From the NCBI GenBank assembly GCA_949825045.1, contig OX463818.1, positions 32,380,906 to 32,444,905 on the forward strand: a stretch of 64,000 nucleotides of DNA, written 5' to 3'. The stretch is from Argyresthia goedartella. Taxonomy: Eukaryota; Arthropoda; Insecta; Lepidoptera; Argyresthiidae. Shown piece after piece: positions 62,400-64,000 of the stretch. The stretch's first letter is position 1. Every line of letters starts with the position of its first letter. The position numbers and the translations under genes were made by a program. A model generated the notes under the pieces. It did not search any database and was not told the origin of the DNA. It saw only the letters and a program-made list of their open reading frames with translations.

Positions 62400-63870
62400 A
62401 TGCGAAACTACAAACGTAAGACGGAGAGAGGTAAAACATCCGAAACACTATTGCGTCAAGCTGCAAATGCTGTCATCATCGAAGGAAAACCTATAAAATC
62501 TGTGGCAAGAGAACTTGAAATTTGTCACATGACGTTACATAGAGTTGTTACAAAATTGAAAGCTGGTAACGTTCCTACTGTAGGTTATAAATCCAGGCAG
62601 GTGTTTACCAATGAACAGGAAACAGAATTAGTGAGTTACATTTTAAAGTGTTCCTCAATATACTTCGGTCTTCTTCCAGAAGAGCTGCGAAAACTCGCGT
62701 ATGAATGTGCAGTAAGATTTTCTTTAAAAAACATTCCTCCTTCATGGCACAAGAATAGATAAGCTGGAGAAGACTGGTTCACTGGATTTATGAAAAGAAA
62801 TCCTGAATTGTCTATAAGAACCCCAGAAGCGACTAGTGCTGGACGTGCATCAGCATTCAACAGGCATAATGTCAATGAGTTTTTCGCTAAGCTCGGCGAA
62901 ATTTTATTCAAACATAAATTGACACCATCCAGAATCTGGAATCTGGACGAGACTGGGGTCACGACGGTATTGAAACCAAAGAAGATAGTGGCCCAAAAAG
63001 GTATAAAACAGATCGGTGCCGCAGTGTCTGCTGAGCGCGGGACTTTGGTTACTGTGGAGCTAGCAGCCAGTGCTGCGGGAAACACGATACCGCCAATGTT
63101 TGTGTTTCCCCGTTTAAAGTTTAAAGACTTGTTTTTAAATGGTGCCCCTTCTGAGTCAATTGGGGCTGGGAATATTTCAGGATGGATGACTGCCACTGAA
63201 TTCCTCATTTATATGGAGCATTTTATAAAGTTTACGAAACCCACACCAGACGAACCAGTGTTGCTGTTACTAGACAATCACTCATCGCACATTGACATCA
63301 ACGTAGTTGAAAAAGCCAAAGCAAACTCGATTATAATGCTATCATTCCCCCCTCATTGCACCCACAGGCTGCAACCTCTGGATGTTGGCGTCAATGGGCC
63401 TTTTAAAGATTACTGTGCCAATGTCCATATACGAAATTCCTGGAATTGTTAAAGAAGCACTGCCTTTAGCATCAACTCCTAGAAATATTATGAGCGCTTT
63501 CATAGCGGCTGGAATATGCCCCTACGACCCTGAAGTTTTTACCGATGCAGATTTTTCTCCATCTTTCGTGACAGATCGCCCAATGCCAGAAGTTACTTCA
63601 TCTCAAGTTGTGTCAGCAGAAGAGCCCCAACCTTCTACGAGTAGCAGCATAACTTTGGCACAGCCAGGACCATCCAACATTCAAACACTGCCTCAGTGTG
63701 ATGTGCAGCCTCCTCCTGAGCCAGAACCTGTGTTTAGCCCGGAATGAGTAAAACCATTCCCAAAAGCACCTCCAAGAGTGCAGAAGACCACAAAACGTCG
63801 CATAAGAAAGACGGCTATGGGTCAGGCCGCGAAAATTGTCAATTTTTTTGCGTTACGTTTTTGTCCTTTT
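62400..63870 (+). pseudogene. Tigger-type transposase (DDE_1), broken
   Basis: ATG 62400 opens MRNYKRKTERGKTSE and a psq/CENP-B helix-turn-helix (GKPIKSVARELEICHMTLHR). An in-frame TAA at 62760-62762 follows, and the frame continues with GEDWFTGFMKRNPELSIRTP (second DNA-binding segment). DDE motifs are IWNLDETGVTTV, LLLLDNHSSHID and LQPLDVGVNGPFKDY. Near 63430 a deletion with frameshift leads into YEIPGIVKEALPLASTPRNI, then a Pro/Ser-rich tail. Another in-frame TGA lies at 63745-63747, before VKPFPKAPPRVQK and a basic end. Three or more lesions make it inactive. Confidence 0.85.
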
Positions 63871-64000
63871 TTTCGCAACAACTTGTAGTGGAAATATTAC
63901 GAACTTAATCTAACGTAACCATATTTTGAAGTATTCAATTGAAACATAGAGATATCTAGGCTATGCACTAACAGTAAGTATGTGCAAAAATACATATTTG
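63871..64000. other. End of window, no feature seen
   Basis: AT-rich sequence after the transposase relic. The right terminus of the Tigger-like element is not visible. Confidence 0.4.

Larger units (their letters stand above)
61923..64000 (+). mobile_element. Tigger/pogo-like element, left part (runs off window)
   Basis: The inferred left end is GGGGAGACCGGGGCTGGAAG after TA at 61921-61922, within the frame of the preceding gene. A related block lies at 62282-62350 (GGAGGGGCTGGTTGTTCC), with a perfect palindrome at 62319-62336. The right end was not found before 64000. It carries the transposase at 62400-63870. The left boundary is inferred from one end only. Confidence 0.55.

Overview
The window is eukaryotic repeat-rich DNA, almost certainly from an insect and probably a moth or butterfly. 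The insect call rests on piggyBac, BEL/Pao, Tigger/pogo, long-TIR mariner-like and jockey-like elements, an endogenous densovirus and a Maverick/Polinton. The lepidopteran call is weaker: it rests on tRNA-headed SINE copies with a body type I associate with Lepidoptera. No ordinary host gene is established. Nearly every protein-coding stretch belongs to a mobile element or an endogenised virus, and most are broken. This is a nested-insertion landscape, not an operon or pathway region.

Layout. 1-2119: right part of a piggyBac-like element with a fold-back MITE in its 3' region. 2163-9491: a broken DDE-like transposon-type gene, split by a young BEL/Pao element (2886-8180, antisense, two 546-bp LTRs, 5-bp duplication ACTTC). 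The BEL element keeps gag but has lost its reverse transcriptase. 10331-15350: a jockey/CR1-like LINE split exactly by a Tigger element (11970-13946, TA duplication). 16430-18528: a second piggyBac pseudogene split by a LINE fragment. 19435-25170: two mariner-like elements placed back to back around a TA microsatellite; the first has very long TIRs and carries a LINE. 25278-31643: two near-identical LTR-like direct repeats bracket an ambisense densovirus copy whose left end is a head-to-head junction, whose NS gene is broken and whose VP gene is open. 31644-36212: hairpin, short repeats, and a broken Tigger/jerky-like gene interrupted by PIF/Harbinger-like sequence. 37242-40798: a Tigger-like element with iterated subterminal motifs.

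41153-60604 is the main object: a 19.5-kb Maverick/Polinton with an exact 6-bp target duplication (AACTGA). It encodes a protein-primed DNA polymerase B, packaging ATPase, retroviral-type integrase with chromodomain, adenovirus-type protease, a pVI-like protein, a penton-like protein, a major capsid protein and several unassigned proteins. These give replication, integration, capsid maturation and capsid assembly functions. All recognised genes are open except the capsid gene, which carries a LINE whose 966-codon ORF is itself open. The left 4.4 kb is unusual: MITE relics, SINEs, a spliced host-like gene of unknown function, and an eight-copy 134-bp tandem array that repeats that gene's last codons.

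60661-64000: an unrecognised, frameshifted transposon-type gene, apparently interrupted by a further Tigger-like element that runs off the window.
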